A stretch of 64,000 nucleotides of DNA from Trogon surrucura. Lineage: Eukaryota; Chordata; Aves; Trogoniformes; Trogonidae. The DNA lies in the NCBI GenBank assembly GCA_020746105.1, contig CM036632.1, forward strand, positions 5,394,001 through 5,458,000, read 5' to 3'. Positions within the stretch are counted from its first letter, which is position 1; the number at the start of each line of letters is the position of its first letter. The notes beneath the pieces are model-generated. The model searched no databases and was not told the origin of the DNA. It saw only the letters and a list, made by a program, of their open reading frames with translations. Shown here one piece after another: positions 26,401 to 39,555 of the stretch. The position numbers and the translations under genes were made by a program.

Positions 26401-29255
26401 TGCTTTGATGAATGCCAGAAAGCTGGAGACTGGGGCTGTTGTGGGCAGTCAGACTAGCTGTGGGAAGGAGGAGGAGAGTGAGGAGACAGGTTGGAACAAG
26501 AGCTGCGAAATAAAAATTCCAGTTATTTTGAGAAACTGTTATTTGATATTATAAAACAGAGTTTATTACAGATTTTCCTGCAAATGCTTTCCAGAAACTA
26601 GATGCTCTCTGGGAGTGACTCAAATTTCCCCAGCTCTGTTGTTCCTCGATGTGAGTATTTTCACTTTGCTTACCTTTAATAATTTTGGGTCCACTCCGAT
26701 TTTGGGTGACTCTTACCACAAGACGGCTGCATGAACTTCCAGTGCTCTACTTTAATGGCTGCACTTAATAGTATGTTGAATCTGGTATGTAGAAGAGACT
26801 AGAAATAGTCCAAGGTGGCCCACGGGAACTTGAGTTTTCAGGTAAGACTCTACTGATACATAAAAGCCCTCTTCAAGTTGTGGGTGTGGGGGAATCTTCA
26901 GGGCATCTTCAGTGAGAAGCGTGTTTTCCCTGTGTGCTCGTGGTTTAAACACCAGCCCCAGTTTGCCTGTGGAAAGCAATTCCCTCGCACCGTGGAGCCC
27001 GAGCGTTGTTTCTGAATGAACTGCACCAAAGTCAGCGTCGTGGCTGGGTGTCGTGTTTTGCAGGTGGCAGATGCTGCCTCTGTTACCTCTTCCTCTCTCT
27101 GTCCTCCAGTGTGACCCAGTTATTAGCTGATGCACGACGAAGCTGTGTGCTTTCTCCCATCCTTTGTCCTTCACTCCTCTGGGAGATTGGAGGCAAAAGT
27201 GTATTTGTGCACTTCATACGTTTTGATATCTTCATGCCTTTTTATCCCTCCTTCCCACATCCCATCCTTTTCCGGTTCTTTATATTTTTACCACATTTCT
27301 TCTACCTTGTTAGCCACCTCCTTCCCAACAAACCATTAAGCAATAACAAGAGAAAACAAAAAACCTCTTGCTGTTTCCTTCAAGTGCATGCGTTGCATTT
27401 GTTGCCTATTTATAGATTATTCATTTAAGCCACGGTGGCAGTCAATTAGAAATGTGGTGAATCCTTCTTTCAAGAGCGTGCCAAGAGAGGATCTTTTTAT
27501 TTTGCTTGCTTCTTTTTGATTTTTGCTGGAGCCTCTAGAGTCTGCTTAAATTCCCCTGGGATTTGTTTATTTTGAATAAATTCTCAGATAAAAAGTAGAA
27601 GAGTTTTGCTACTTTGCAAGGAAGTTACAGGAGCATGACCATGGTGCATGAGGATGTTTGATTCCGAGGTGGTAAAAATGTATTTTACACAGTTTTTTTC
27701 TTCCAGTTGATATCTTGGAGGATTTTTTTTTACATTTTCAGTGTAAGGAATGTCTTTGGATACAGGTACTGTCAACACACTGTTTTTCTTTTTTTTTCTT
27801 ACAACTTCAGGCAAATTCTGCCTCTGAACACTGGTCTGTCTGTAGTGCAAAACTGATGAGGTTTAGTATCGTAATTGTAAATTAGGATATTGCAGAGCTG
27901 ACTGCCTCTGTGGCCTTGCGGAGGACACGTGTCTTTGTGCTTTGGTTTCTCTTTTTGTGGAGCAGCCGTGGTGGTGATCATCTCCAGTCCTTCTCAAGGC
28001 ATCAGAGAGGTGGAGGAGCTTTATACTGGCACGTCCCGAGCGGTGAGGCAGGAGTAGTGGGCGAGACACAGGTACAGGACAGGTGAGATGTTGCGTGAGA
28101 CCTACATTAATAAACTCAGCTGGACTTTTGCTGGCTCCGTGGGACACGCGGAGTTGTGGAGCATTGCCAGAGTTTTTAAGCTTGTCTGCAAGGAGGCTGG
28201 AAACCGCAGATTTGTGCAATACCTGGAAGTGTAAGCGCTAGCACTCTCCTTCAAGGGTAGGAGCTCTTTGTTGTGGGTAGGTATGTGCTGGGAAAATAAA
28301 CTTTGCAGGTTTTTTGTAATGCCTCATATTACTGACAAGCACTAAGGTTACTTTTGCTTTTCCAAAACAGATTTAGAAAGCAAATACTGTTTTAAACTGG
28401 ATCTCTGCATGTGCCGGAGCCTCTATTAAATGATTTTAGCATCTGGTAGCTCTGCTAGTTCGGGGTTATTTTTTCCCCTTTTTTGTTCCCCCCTTATTGC
28501 TCTTTGATTTTATGCCGCGATACCCTGGCAGGACAACCAGGACAAGGCAGATGAAGGAGGACAATTATCCTATTTGTTTGCTCATCTCACCCCCCCAACA
28601 GGACTTCATTCTTTCCTCTGGACCCTCCTAGATGGGTCACGTTTAGAGCAGCTGTCGGCGCAGATCAGCTGTGCTAAGCACACTGTGACATTTGGAAATC
28701 CCTGTCTGGAGGGGGAATTGAGCAATGAGCTTCTGCTAATTATAATAGCTATGTTTAAAATGTAATGTTTGCTTTATTGAGCAAAATCCAACTGCACACC
28801 CAGACTAGAGACTGGAAATGCTCTGGCAGCAGAGGAGACAGGTCCTCAGCAAACGCTCTCCCAGGGCGGAAGCAAGGGCAGGACGAGCGTTGCTTTGTCA
28901 GAGCAAACATTGCACAATCTTGTCCGGGGGGTGAATGTTGTTACCTAGCAACTTCCAAGGGTGTTTGCAATTTGTCGTAGACCCTCCGAGGCGTAGGCAC
29001 TTCACCCACTGTTCTGCTGGATGCCAAAAACATGCTGGCTATAATTTTACAAGCCAAGGGTAGTGCTGTCTCAACCCCCTCCTTGACCTTTATTTGAGCT
29101 AGGACAACCTGTGCCGCCGAGTACAGAGAATCAGGACAGGAAACCAAACTACATTAAAATTAACCCAGAAAAACAAAAAAGAAGTTTGATTTAAATACGG
29201 ATATTCGCCCCCCCGATGGCGTTTGCCGACTGGCTCACAGCAGTGGCGCTGGGAA

Positions 29256-29331
29256 GCGTGCCGGCACGCCTGAGGGCTCCTCTTGGGGGTGTGTTTGTGG
29301 GGCTGGCGGGGAGATGTAGTTGGGGACGGGG
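29256..29331 (+). other. 14-bp perfect palindrome next to a five-run G-quadruplex motif
   Basis: Bases 29256-29269 (gcgtgccggcacgc) equal their own reverse complement. From 29285 to 29331 there are five runs of at least four G on the + strand (29285, 29299, 29308, 29322, 29328) with short loops, so a G-quadruplex could form on the sense transcript and on the non-template DNA strand. The patch is GC- and CpG-rich in an AT-leaning intron. Confidence 0.6.
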
Positions 29332-30484
29332 CCCACAGCACACATGTGTCATTGAAGACACCTTTTCTGAACTATCACAGCACACCACCAGCTGCCAAAC
29401 AGCCTTGGGCAGCTTAGAGGAAGGTACTGCCCTTGAGTATTTGGGGGTGCTAAGGTCAGTATGAGGTTCAGTAGCCTTGGTTGACTAGTTAGAAAGGTTA
29501 ATCAAAGTGTGATATTAGGGCCCTTGTATAAAGGAAGAAAACTACACCCGTGCTGCCACTTAGCTTCTGATATTTTTTGTTTCATCTAGATAGACCCCAT
29601 ATGGGGACTAATCCACGCACAAAACCCTCTTCCTCACCTTTGCTAGCACTTGGGGCAGAGGTTGTCCACCCATACTGCTTTTATCTTAATTTCACTAACT
29701 CCCCCGAAAAGCTTCTTTTAGCTCATAACCAAGTCATAGTGTTTCTCTCCAAAGATCCTGGCCGTCCGCTCGTGTCTTCAGAAGCATCGCCACCCTTAGG
29801 CTGTCAGGGTTTAGAGACCTCTCCTTGGCAAGCAGGAATATTTTCCAGGTCTTCAACTGTCAGCCTGCTGAAAAGAAAATGTTGTTTTGTGGTTGGCAGA
29901 CTGACAATAGCTCTTTATACCTTTAAATTAAAAGTGACACACTCACATAAATCATGTTAACAGTACTGTATGCAAACACGGTGCCTGGATCCAGAGTAGT
30001 TACGAGATGACAGTGAATTGGGGTGAGTACCCTTATTCTTGACTTTGAGAAGTGTAGTGACAATGAATCATTCTTAGTGATGAGATGCGGCAGTGCTGAC
30101 TCATTGGGCTGAAATTAGAAGGGCTTTTTTAGGTGGAGATGTAATTCCACCATTTTTTTCTGATGAATGGATAAGAGTGAACGTTTTTGTTGACTAATTT
30201 ACAGACTTCATCAACTAAATGTCATTTCTTTCCCTCTAGCTATCATACCTAGTTAGAGGCAACTGACAGTAGAACCTAATTCCAGGGAGGTGGTACTAGA
30301 AAAAATGCAAAGGAAGGAGTGGTGGAAAAGTTCACGATTTGGTAGAGACACTGGGTGTCATATTGTCACCACCTTTAGTTTCTGAGAGTCCCTTTTTCTG
30401 GGTTTCTTGAGTGCTAATGTTTGCTTTCATCAAGGCAGGTGTTTTGGAGCCTGAACTCATTCTGCTGATAAGCTAAAGGAGACC

Positions 30485-30497
30485 AAAAAAAAAAAAA
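30485..30497. repeat. Poly-A run, 13 bp, in an A/C-rich stretch
   Basis: Thirteen A are followed by ccaacaaaaaaccaccaaaa. It is low-complexity sequence that could be the decayed tail of a retroposon, but no body was recognised upstream. Confidence 0.7.
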
Positions 30498-33400
30498 CCA
30501 ACAAAAAACCACCAAAACCAATTGCTGAAGTTAAAATATTCCCAGAAAATGAAACAAATGCACAAACATTTGCTTCTCCCTTCCCCAACCAATTTTGTTA
30601 TTGCATCTAATAACAAGGGACTCTGTTCCCATTAGCTACTGTGTCTTCTGCCTGTAGTCTCTTGCACTGCTTCCCAGCTCAAGAGGGGTTAATACAACCC
30701 GAACAAAGCATTTTGATTGCTGGATCCCAGAATCCCTTACAGTACCAGTTTTCAGATCACTTAAATAGCAACAAATAACCAGATTCCCAGAGGTGCTACA
30801 TTCATTTTGGAATCTGCTGCTGGTATCCTTTCCTTTCGGCTTCAGAGATTTGATCACAGTACAGTAGAATTAATTCTCTTTACTGTCCTCCAGATGATTT
30901 GTATTCCCTTCCCTTTTTGCTATTTCCCCATGGAATGAGCTGATACTCTCCTAATGTTTTTTAGTTGCACTGATATATTAATAATCTGTTTTATTCCTGG
31001 CAAGAGATCTGTGGTCATCCCTCAACAGACAGACTTTATGCCAGTTTATCTTTTTACTGTTGGGTTAATATTTTGCCGGGGGAGCAGCAAAAGAGAAGGG
31101 ACTCCCTGCTATGCCTGCACACTCGGCTGCTTTTCTGAGGTGGGGATATTTCCGAGCCCACAAAGAGAATATTAGTGGCAGAGGCTTCTCTGATGGGTGT
31201 TCCAGTGGTGGGGAATGACTCCTTTGGAGAGTCCATCAGCGCCCGGCACTCACTCGTGTGTGTCCGGGAGATGCTGTCCTGGCCGACTGCAGAATGCTCG
31301 GAGCAATTGGCTTGGCAGAGTTTCATCAGTCAGGCTGCCCTTTGCTGTTGAGGAAGCAGCTGCAAACTCACATTTTTTTATTTGGCACTCTATTCTCTCC
31401 CCAGGGGCTGCAGCACCATTTGATTAGGATGGAGGGAAGGAGACCCATCACAAAAGTGTATTATTCCCAGCAGAGCTGTGCTAATCTTTTGGTCTCTGTG
31501 CTCTGTCTTAGCAAGATGTTGAACAAAAACATCAACGAAAAACAGGAGAGAGGAGTCGCTCAGCTGTTGCCCCTCAGTCTCACCTCAACCTTGGCTGCAG
31601 CTCAGTAAAACAACAAATGCTTGCTCTTGTTTTGAGATGTTTTTGCAAATCTGATGCTTTTTTTAGCACATGAAAAATCTGATAACACCTGAGCCCCTTA
31701 TTTTCCTACCTACCTGCAGCAACCTGCTTTCTTTGCATTTGTCTGGCGCAGGGCTCTCCCATCCCAAGGGACTCATCCTTTCCTGAATGCAATTCTCTGC
31801 ATTTTTGCATCTCCCCTTTCGCTTTGGTGCCGTGTTCCTTACCTGACAGCGTCTGCCTGGGAGATTATGCAAACAGTGTTGATGGAATAGGTTTCGAGAA
31901 CTACAGCATCTCTCTCCAAGTTTTACATTTTGTTGCAATTGTGAAGGTCACCTTTGCTTTGAGGACCAGGGAGATTAGGTTACCACCACTCCTGAACGTG
32001 GAGGTGCTGAGTTCTGCACTTAAAGTGGCGCTTAATCCTTTTACTGCCCGAGTGGTGTGGCCCATCAGGTGCGTTTTGTGTCGGTAGTGGCACCTTGTGC
32101 TCAGAGATTACCTTCGGTCAAAATTTCAATGGTGTTACAGATGAGTATTATCTTTACATTACAGAGAGAGAGGAAAAAAAGGGGTTTCAGAGAGTCCTCT
32201 GCCCCGGCAGTTGTGAGGCAGAGCAGGAACAAAAGCCAGGTCTCTGCTGCAGAACTATGCAGTTTATTTTAATCTAGGTTGAGTGACTTGCCAGGAATAA
32301 GGTTGTGGGCAATTTCTGCTTCAAATGCTATCTTCCTTGTATCAGTTGTTCCACAGTGACTTTGTTTACACCCTTTTCCCAGAGCCTAACTGGTGAGAGT
32401 TTGGGGTGATTTCATGATAATAAGCTTACCGTCAAGAATTCTTGACATTACTAAGTGGCTGTGTCTCTTAAAAAAGAAGGAGAGAAATTGGTCTGTCCTT
32501 GAGACTTAAAAGCAAGAGAAAGGTTTGGTTATTATCTCTTTGTCCAGTAAATCTTGATAGTCTGTTGACAGGAGCCCACATCTTGCAGATGTTTTCCCTG
32601 TATCTCCAGTAATTGTGACTTCAGCAATTTTTCAATTCACATTTCTTTTTTTTGGTTTTGTTTTGTTTAGCACCCAAGAGCCTTTGCTTTGTTCTTCCTT
32701 TTGGTAACCAGCTGCTTTTTGTCTCTCACTTGGGGGCGGCATTTCCCTGCTGCACATCAAAACCAGTAGAAAACTGGTTCTCGAAGTAGCAGCTCTTGCT
32801 TTTTTGACGAAAAGCGCTCCTCGCTACTCTGCACAAAGCAGTAGCCTTCAGTCCCTGGGTGCTGCGGTTTGCCGTGATGGCCAGGAGCATGAGTCCCTGG
32901 AGATGCAAGACACTTTGCTTACAAGCATTCTAGTTTCCTGTGTTTCCAGTCCTTGCTTGGGGTAAATTAAAGAAGGACTAAATTACACGGAAAACCACAT
33001 AAGCTGTGACCCAAGATTTGTGCTGTTCATTGAGCTGTAAGCCTATCCACTTAACGTAACTTATGTCAGTAAGTAATGATCTCTGTTTTACAGCTTTTCT
33101 GCAAGTCGAATGAGTGTCGCTTCACTGTGTATAAATTTCTGAACTACATTCAAAAGTTGCTGGAGAATTTTCCCCTTCACCTCTGCATCAGACCGAGCCC
33201 CCCATCGCCTCCAATCCAGCTTCTGTAAGATAACATGGTGGTTTTGGTGCTTTTGAGGCAGCACCAGAGTTTATTTGTAGCTGTTATTTCCCACTTCATA
33301 AGGAATGTGCATTTGATTTTATAACCAGAACTGTCTTGAGCAAAATTGAATCTGTAGAGCAGCAGTGAAATTATTTAGCACTGTCTGATACTAAGCCGTC

Positions 33401-36400
33401 TTCCTGATTATCGTCTCAACCGATGCAATTTTAAGAAAGATCAGTGGTTTCATCTACAAAGCGCCAAAATATTTTGAATTAGAAATGACCATTTAACCCA
33501 GTGTAATTTTGTAGTGCACTTCAGAGATGCTAAAACAACACTGTGCTGCTACCAGTCTGCAGTAATGGTGTGCTAATGGACGGAAGGCAGAAGGTGTTGG
33601 CTAGCATGGTATAAATTGATATCGAACTTTGAAGTATAAACAGGCGAATGCATTAACTGTTGAAAGCTGAATCCCATGGGTGAGATTTCAGATTGAACGC
33701 TAATGAAAATTGCATTTCGGTTCTCACAATATTTTAATATGCAGGATCACAGTATGCAAATAAAGTCTAAGTGCAAGTGGCTGATGAGTTACTTCTGTCT
33801 CAGTCTCTGCTACCCCCAGAAGCTGTCTGTGGCTTCTGTGAAGTCAGTTTTCCTCCTGTTTTCTCTACAAGCCAGAATCTTATAAAAATATGTTTGTGTG
33901 TGAGATAATTAGTGGCAGCAACTTTCCCTTCAAAGTGTTCTCACGATATTCTTCAGTTGTTCCATGTAACTCATCAGTGTGGTGCATAGAACTATATATT
34001 TTCAGATTTGATTGAATTCTAGTCAGCATTTTCGTTATCAAAACTGCCCTGGGAGTACAAGGGTGTTTTCAGGTTTCCTCTGGTATTTCTGCTGCAGCTT
34101 TGATGCAACGTATTTTCCTTGTGTCTGCTGAATTTGACGGAAAGAGATGATGTTGCGCTTTTTTTTTTCCCCTTCTTCTCCAGCTTATGGCATCAGATAA
34201 GATACTGGCTTAGTCTCTGTTACAGGTCACACCACACTTTAGCCACACATCAAGGCCATCTGGCTTGAGCCAAGACGCTTCATGTTATATCTTCTTTTGT
34301 AAGTGCCAGATAAATAAGTTACTGTGAAATTACCCAGGGAGTTGGGGGCAGCCAGCACAGGGAAACTGAAGTGATTTTTCGTAGTAGAACGTACCAGATC
34401 CCATATTCCCTGTGATTGTAGCTGTTACATCCTTGTAAATTTAAAATGTGTGTTAACTTTCTCAAAGTGGAGAGGCAAGAATTTATCTTAGGAGTTAATT
34501 AATTTGAAACAGCTATTAATTAACAATATACCTAAATTTGTCAATCATCACACTTGAATTTGCATACAACTGTTGCATATAAAATACTGCTAAGGGTATC
34601 GTGGGCTTTGGTGTGCTGTAAAAATGCCATGTTTTGCAGCTGTGGTAGAGCTCTGCCAGGCTGAACCTCCTCCTTTTTCCTCCCATGCGGTCATGCTGCC
34701 CTTCCAACAGGTGGCTTTCCTCCTGGAGACCCACGGAGGGGATTTATAGCTCTAAAACACAACCCCGGAACAGGCAGCTATGTGTATTCTCACGTATTTC
34801 ACCCTGATGAGGAAGAATAAAAATGACTCTTCTGAATATGAGGTAGTGAATGTGCCGCTTGTTTCTCTCCCTTGTAAAGGACCGACGCTGTATTAATGTG
34901 ACTGTTAAGATAATCATGTTTTTTGATGAAAGCATGAGACTAAAATGATGTTTCCAAATGAAGGTTGTTTTGATTTATTCCCTGTATGCAGCTCGCATAA
35001 TTTTGCTTCCCTAACCCTTCGAAGCAAGCTTTAATTTTATGGCTTTGGCTGTTGCCACTACTGTGCTGTGCCGTACCTATGAGCTATTTAATGTGCAACA
35101 TCGAGGAGTAAATTAATGCAGGTCCACAAAGAGAGCACTTCGATTTGCTAATTGCTTGTAGAGCGGAGGGTATTGTTGTGTAGAGAAAGACTGTTCATTA
35201 GAGATTGAGTAGCTAATTTTTCCCTACAAGTGAGTCTCACATTTGAGCTGCTCGCCCGTCGGTCAGGGCTGCCCGCTCACGTTCAGCCCCTGGAGAAGAG
35301 CGTGGGGCTGTTGATGCAGCCGGTGTTAACGCCTGCCTTGTAACCACCAGATTGCTTGAGTTTCATTCATTAAACCCTCCCTGACCAACCCCCTCCAGCG
35401 TTGTCAGTGAAGGCTGACTTTTGGAAGGTATAGAAGATGAATTATTGATGCGAGGAAGCAAGCTAAACAATTCAGAAATGCCTCCTTAGGAGCCGAGTTG
35501 GTTCTTCTCCTTGGAAACCGTTCCTGCTCCTCTTTCAGCCCTGAGCTGCAGTATCCCAGCGAGGCCGGAGCACAGGTTATCTCTCCCTTCCTGCCGCTCT
35601 CTTTTGAGGATGACAGTAGCATTGACAGTAGATTAGACTGTGTTGTCATGTAAGATGAATGTTTAGCATTGACAAACTTCCTTTTTTTTTGAGGCTTAAA
35701 GTAATTGACTGACTACTTGAGAGGATTTTTTTTTCCTGCTTTGCTGTTTGATTTTCTTCTACCTGATCGTGCTGCCTTCAGTGGGCAAATTGGACTTTAT
35801 ATGTATTTGTATATCTGGTTCTTAATATCTGTTTGCTTATCAGATTTCTTAATGCTTGAGCTCAGTGGTCCATGGGAATTTAACATGTGTATTAAGTAAT
35901 GAGAATTTCCTTGGAGCTTAGGTTGACTTTTATGCATAATCTGAAAATTCAACACGCGAGCCTGTCCTACTGAGAGATTCCCGAGATGCGAAAGTGAACG
36001 TGATCAATTGAAAAGCCCATAAAATGGAGCTCAGCAACGTCTGGGCAGGGCTTCACCTTTCCCAATGTGAAATTCTTACATGGGACCGGTCAACTGCTCC
36101 AGCATCTGCTGCAGATAACCCTCCCGTGCTGCTGGCGCGGGGGGCAAGGGCTCTCACGCACCGTCTCCTTCCCAGCCGCCCCAAAGGGCTCAGCTCCACT
36201 GCTCCTGCTTGTGTTGGCTGCAAGTGGCCGGAGATGGTTGAAGGGAGAAATCCAACAGCTCATTCCTGAGGAGGTAAATTCCAAGAAACAACATGACACT
36301 TATTTCTTTCAGGTCTTTCCCGGTAAACACCCCGAGCGGGGCTGGGCGCAGGCGCTCGGCACGCGGCCAGGCGCCCGTCCGGGGGTCTCTGCAGCTCCCT

Positions 36401-37351
36401 CCTTCCAGGGCTGTGGTAGCTGGCAGTTCCAGCGAAGCACTTTGATTAAGTGAGATGTGGGCATAAGTTCAGAGCCTAATTTCTTCTCCATAATTAAAAA
36501 TGTGTGCATCTGTCATGCGGCTGGTGATTAGGTTGTATTTTCTTGTGGCCTAGAAGGAATATGGCAGTGAATCACTTCGCAAGCAGCTGTCCTCTAGCAG
36601 CTGAGCTAGGTTCAATATTTGATTTAAGCTAATAAAAAGTCAGGGGTAGGGCTAATGTTTACAAACTGGATGTGATAAAGCATTCGGATCATCGCTTTCT
36701 CAGGCAGGGGAGAGCAGGCACAGGGGACCCCACCAAAAGTTTGGGCTTTGTCCTGTGCCTCGGCGCCTGCCTGGGTCCGTGGGCAGGGACCTGCTCCGGT
36801 CTGTGAGAGCGTCAGCCAACATCAGCTGTGCTGGAAGAGCCTCCTTCTTTCCAGCTGTATCATTGTAACAGCTCTCAACGCATTAAATATGTCCCTTTTG
36901 CTCTTCTGTGAAAGTTGTAGTCGAACCATACGTTTACAAATGTTTTAATCTTCATAAATCATTTCTTCCAGCAATCTAGTAAGTTTAGTTGCTGTGCTCT
37001 GAATTCCCACTAGTTAGCTGCTCTTTCCCTTTGAGATCAGCTACCTAGCAATAAATGCAATGAAGTAAACCTGCTTTGTGATTTAATTCTTATCTGATTG
37101 CTTCTCCAAATCATATTGATCTGCCATTATCATGCTGCTGTTTTGGACTTGCTGTCCAGGTTTGCCTCTAGGTCTCTGCTGGCACAGCAGCTTGAGAGGT
37201 TTGTATTTGGTTATTTTCTCCAAGCCATATTATATATAAGACAAATCATAGAATATTTCCGGCTTGTATTTCCAATTTCTCCCGTACCTTTGTATTATTT
37301 CTCTCCTGTCTGAAAGTTTTTACAGCCTCTTCCTGAAGTAAAATGTGTCGG

Positions 37352-37425
37352 AGTCACAGAATCACAGAACTGTTGAGGCTGGAAAAGACCTCTGAGATCA
37401 TCAAGTCCAGCCTATGACTCGACAG
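37352..37425 (-). repeat. CR1 LINE fragment, 3' end, minus strand
   Basis: Read on the + strand this starts with tandem cacagaat-type octamers and continues with a gttgaggctggaaaagacc block and then gagatcatcaagtccagcc. This is the reverse complement of the avian CR1 3' end, which terminates in ATTCTRTG repeats preceded by the block 'gactagatgatctc...ggtcccttccaacc'. Only about 75 bp is recognisable, a typical 5'-truncated copy. It faces away from a second CR1 fragment that starts about 100 bp further on. Confidence 0.85.
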
Positions 37426-37530
37426 TCTTTTCTGTCCTTTTTTTTGCTGAATTCTATCAAAGTTCTGTACTTTAAAATGCTCTTATACCCATCTAGCTAA
37501 ACAGGTTCATAGGATACTATTGTATTGATA

Positions 37531-37727
37531 CTATAAAGAAAAACATTTCAACCGCGAAGGTGAACAAAGCTTGGCACGGGTTGCTCGGAGAGGTTTTGGA
37601 GTTTGCCTCCTTGGGTGTGCTCAGAATCCAGCTGACCAAGAGCCCGGAGAATTCTGATGTAGAGACCTTACTCTGAGCCGGACACTGAGCTGGCCCCTTC
37701 CAGTCTGAATTATTCTGATTCTATAGA
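37531..37727 (+). repeat. CR1 LINE fragment, 3' end, plus strand
   Basis: The order of blocks matches the CR1 3' region: aagaaaaacatttcaaccg, then ttggcacgggttgctcggag (CR1 'tggcacaggttgcccagagaggt'), ctccttgggtgtgctcagaa, ccccttccagtctgaa and a terminal attctgattctat octamer pair. It is moderately diverged and 5'-truncated, and it ends in the diagnostic ATTCTRTG-like tail at 37715-37727. It carries no functional reverse transcriptase. Confidence 0.85.
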
Positions 37728-39555
37728 AGTCCCTACAGGGAAAGCTGAACAGAGACGTGACTCTCAAATTCAGGAATGGTAGCTGCTGTAAGCACGTAGG
37801 TAATTCTTAATGACTCGTAACATCTAGTTTAGAATGAGCCAGTAATTTCCATCTACAGGTCATCTTCATATAGATAAGGCTAATAAATATACAGGAAAGC
37901 TGGGTTTGGTTTTGATCGAATATATCAGGTCAGTCTTGCAGTGTTTTGCAAAGGCTGTGCTAGCATCTCATAACCATGTCTCTGAGGGCATGTTTTCTGA
38001 TTCTTCTCCATACGAATCCGTGTGAGCTTTTTCTGGCTCCAGCCTGCTGGTGTAATTCTACCCGATTCAATGACAGTGGAGAAAAAACGTCTTTCCGAGG
38101 TGTCTGCAAATTTATAGTTTCCTGATGTTTCAGCTTCAAACTTGGTGACGATTTCATTTTGTCCTCGCTTGCACACGCACTCCGTGTTTGATTGGGACTG
38201 GCATCTCCCACGGCGTTCAGTGAGTGTGTTTCATTGCCCGGTGCCAGCTCTCGTGCTTGTATTAAAACCCTTTTCGTCTTATTTGAGTTTCTGTGCCTTA
38301 AATAATGTTACATCATCCCAGGCCCTGCACAGCAAGAATCTGTAACTTTTTCAGTTTTTCGGCTGAACTCTGGGGCCAGAGTAGTCCTGAACTGTTCAGT
38401 TGTTTGTTTGCAAAATTGAACTTCTGCTGTGCTGAACCCTAACACTGTAATTATGTTGTTTGCTTGCATTTTGGTGCAGTTTAGCCTTCGACTCTGAATA
38501 TTTTTCTTTTCATTGTAGTGAACTGCTGGCTGTTTGTCTCTGATTTGGATGTAGTACTCAAAACACCCGTTCCATGTGTGGCAAAAAATGGACTTAGATG
38601 GACTCTGGAGGTTTTTAGTAACTATCTCCTTGGAATTAATGTGAATTAGTTTGTAGGAAAGTTTTTTTGAGTTCTTGTCTTGTTTGTTTACATCGTTTCA
38701 AGTTAGCTTCTCTGTCATCAGTTGTGACTATTTTGGGGCCTTTCTGCTAGCCAAAGGAAGGCTGACTGCAGGCTAGCAGCGTGAAATAAAAGATTGGGAA
38801 GTAACAGGACTCAAGTGGTATGTGAGGCTTCTCTTAATCAGCTCCAAAACAGCCATTTTGTTTAAAATCCTTTTTCTTAACCAAAACGCTGTGAAAGTTT
38901 CTCCTGAGTCAGGTTCACATTTCTCCACAAGTTATGTAGAGATAACATAAAATATTTCCACTATGGTTTGAGATTCTTTTAAGTTCAAATTTCCTCTTCC
39001 AAAAGAAAAAAAAACAACCCACTTGTGTTAGGACCTTTACTCACAGAAATTCAGTAGGGTTATGTTCCAGAGACAATTTTCTTGGTATTCTACCACAATT
39101 TCAGAGGCTGACAAAGCCAATACTATACACACCTGCAGCATTTTCCACGGCGTTACCTTCACTCACAGACACACCCTTGAGGAGCCTCTTCTGAATCTGA
39201 AGTGAAGCTTGGCAGAAGTGAGTGGGTTTTAGATCACACTTTCTGCAACTTCCAAAGAAATGGAGAAGAGGCACAGTCCTCTGGCTGGGCGATGGGATTG
39301 AAGTTTGGGGGAGCTAATCCGGTGGATTTCCACTCTGCAATAAAGCTCTTCTTTCCCGGCTGCAGGGATGGGATTCTCTCATGGAATGGGATGCTGATAG
39401 GGCATAGCGAGGCCCAGTGCTTACCTTTCCTTTTCAGTGCTGTGAAAATCATCTTGCCCTTGGTGGCATTTCTTGGTTGGGAGGGAGGAGCCTTGTTAAA
39501 CATCCAAAAATAAGTCCTGGACTTCATTCTCTACCTTTTTTTTTTTGTCTTGAAG

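Larger units (their letters stand above)
13500..39555 (+). other. MAD1L1 intron, complete (about 26 kb)
   Basis: This intron is bounded by a gtaataat donor at 13500 and a gaag acceptor at 39554-39555. It separates two phase-0 exon ends. Contents recognised are a triple CACCT run (17808-17824), an 18-T run (19039-19056), a short GC hairpin (20396-20435), a palindrome with G-quadruplex motif (29256-29331), a candidate cassette exon (33094-33224), a CpG-dense patch (36321-36381) and two CR1 fragments (37352-37425 minus, 37531-37727 plus). The rest shows no convincing gene on either strand; open frames there lack coding character. Confidence 0.9.
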
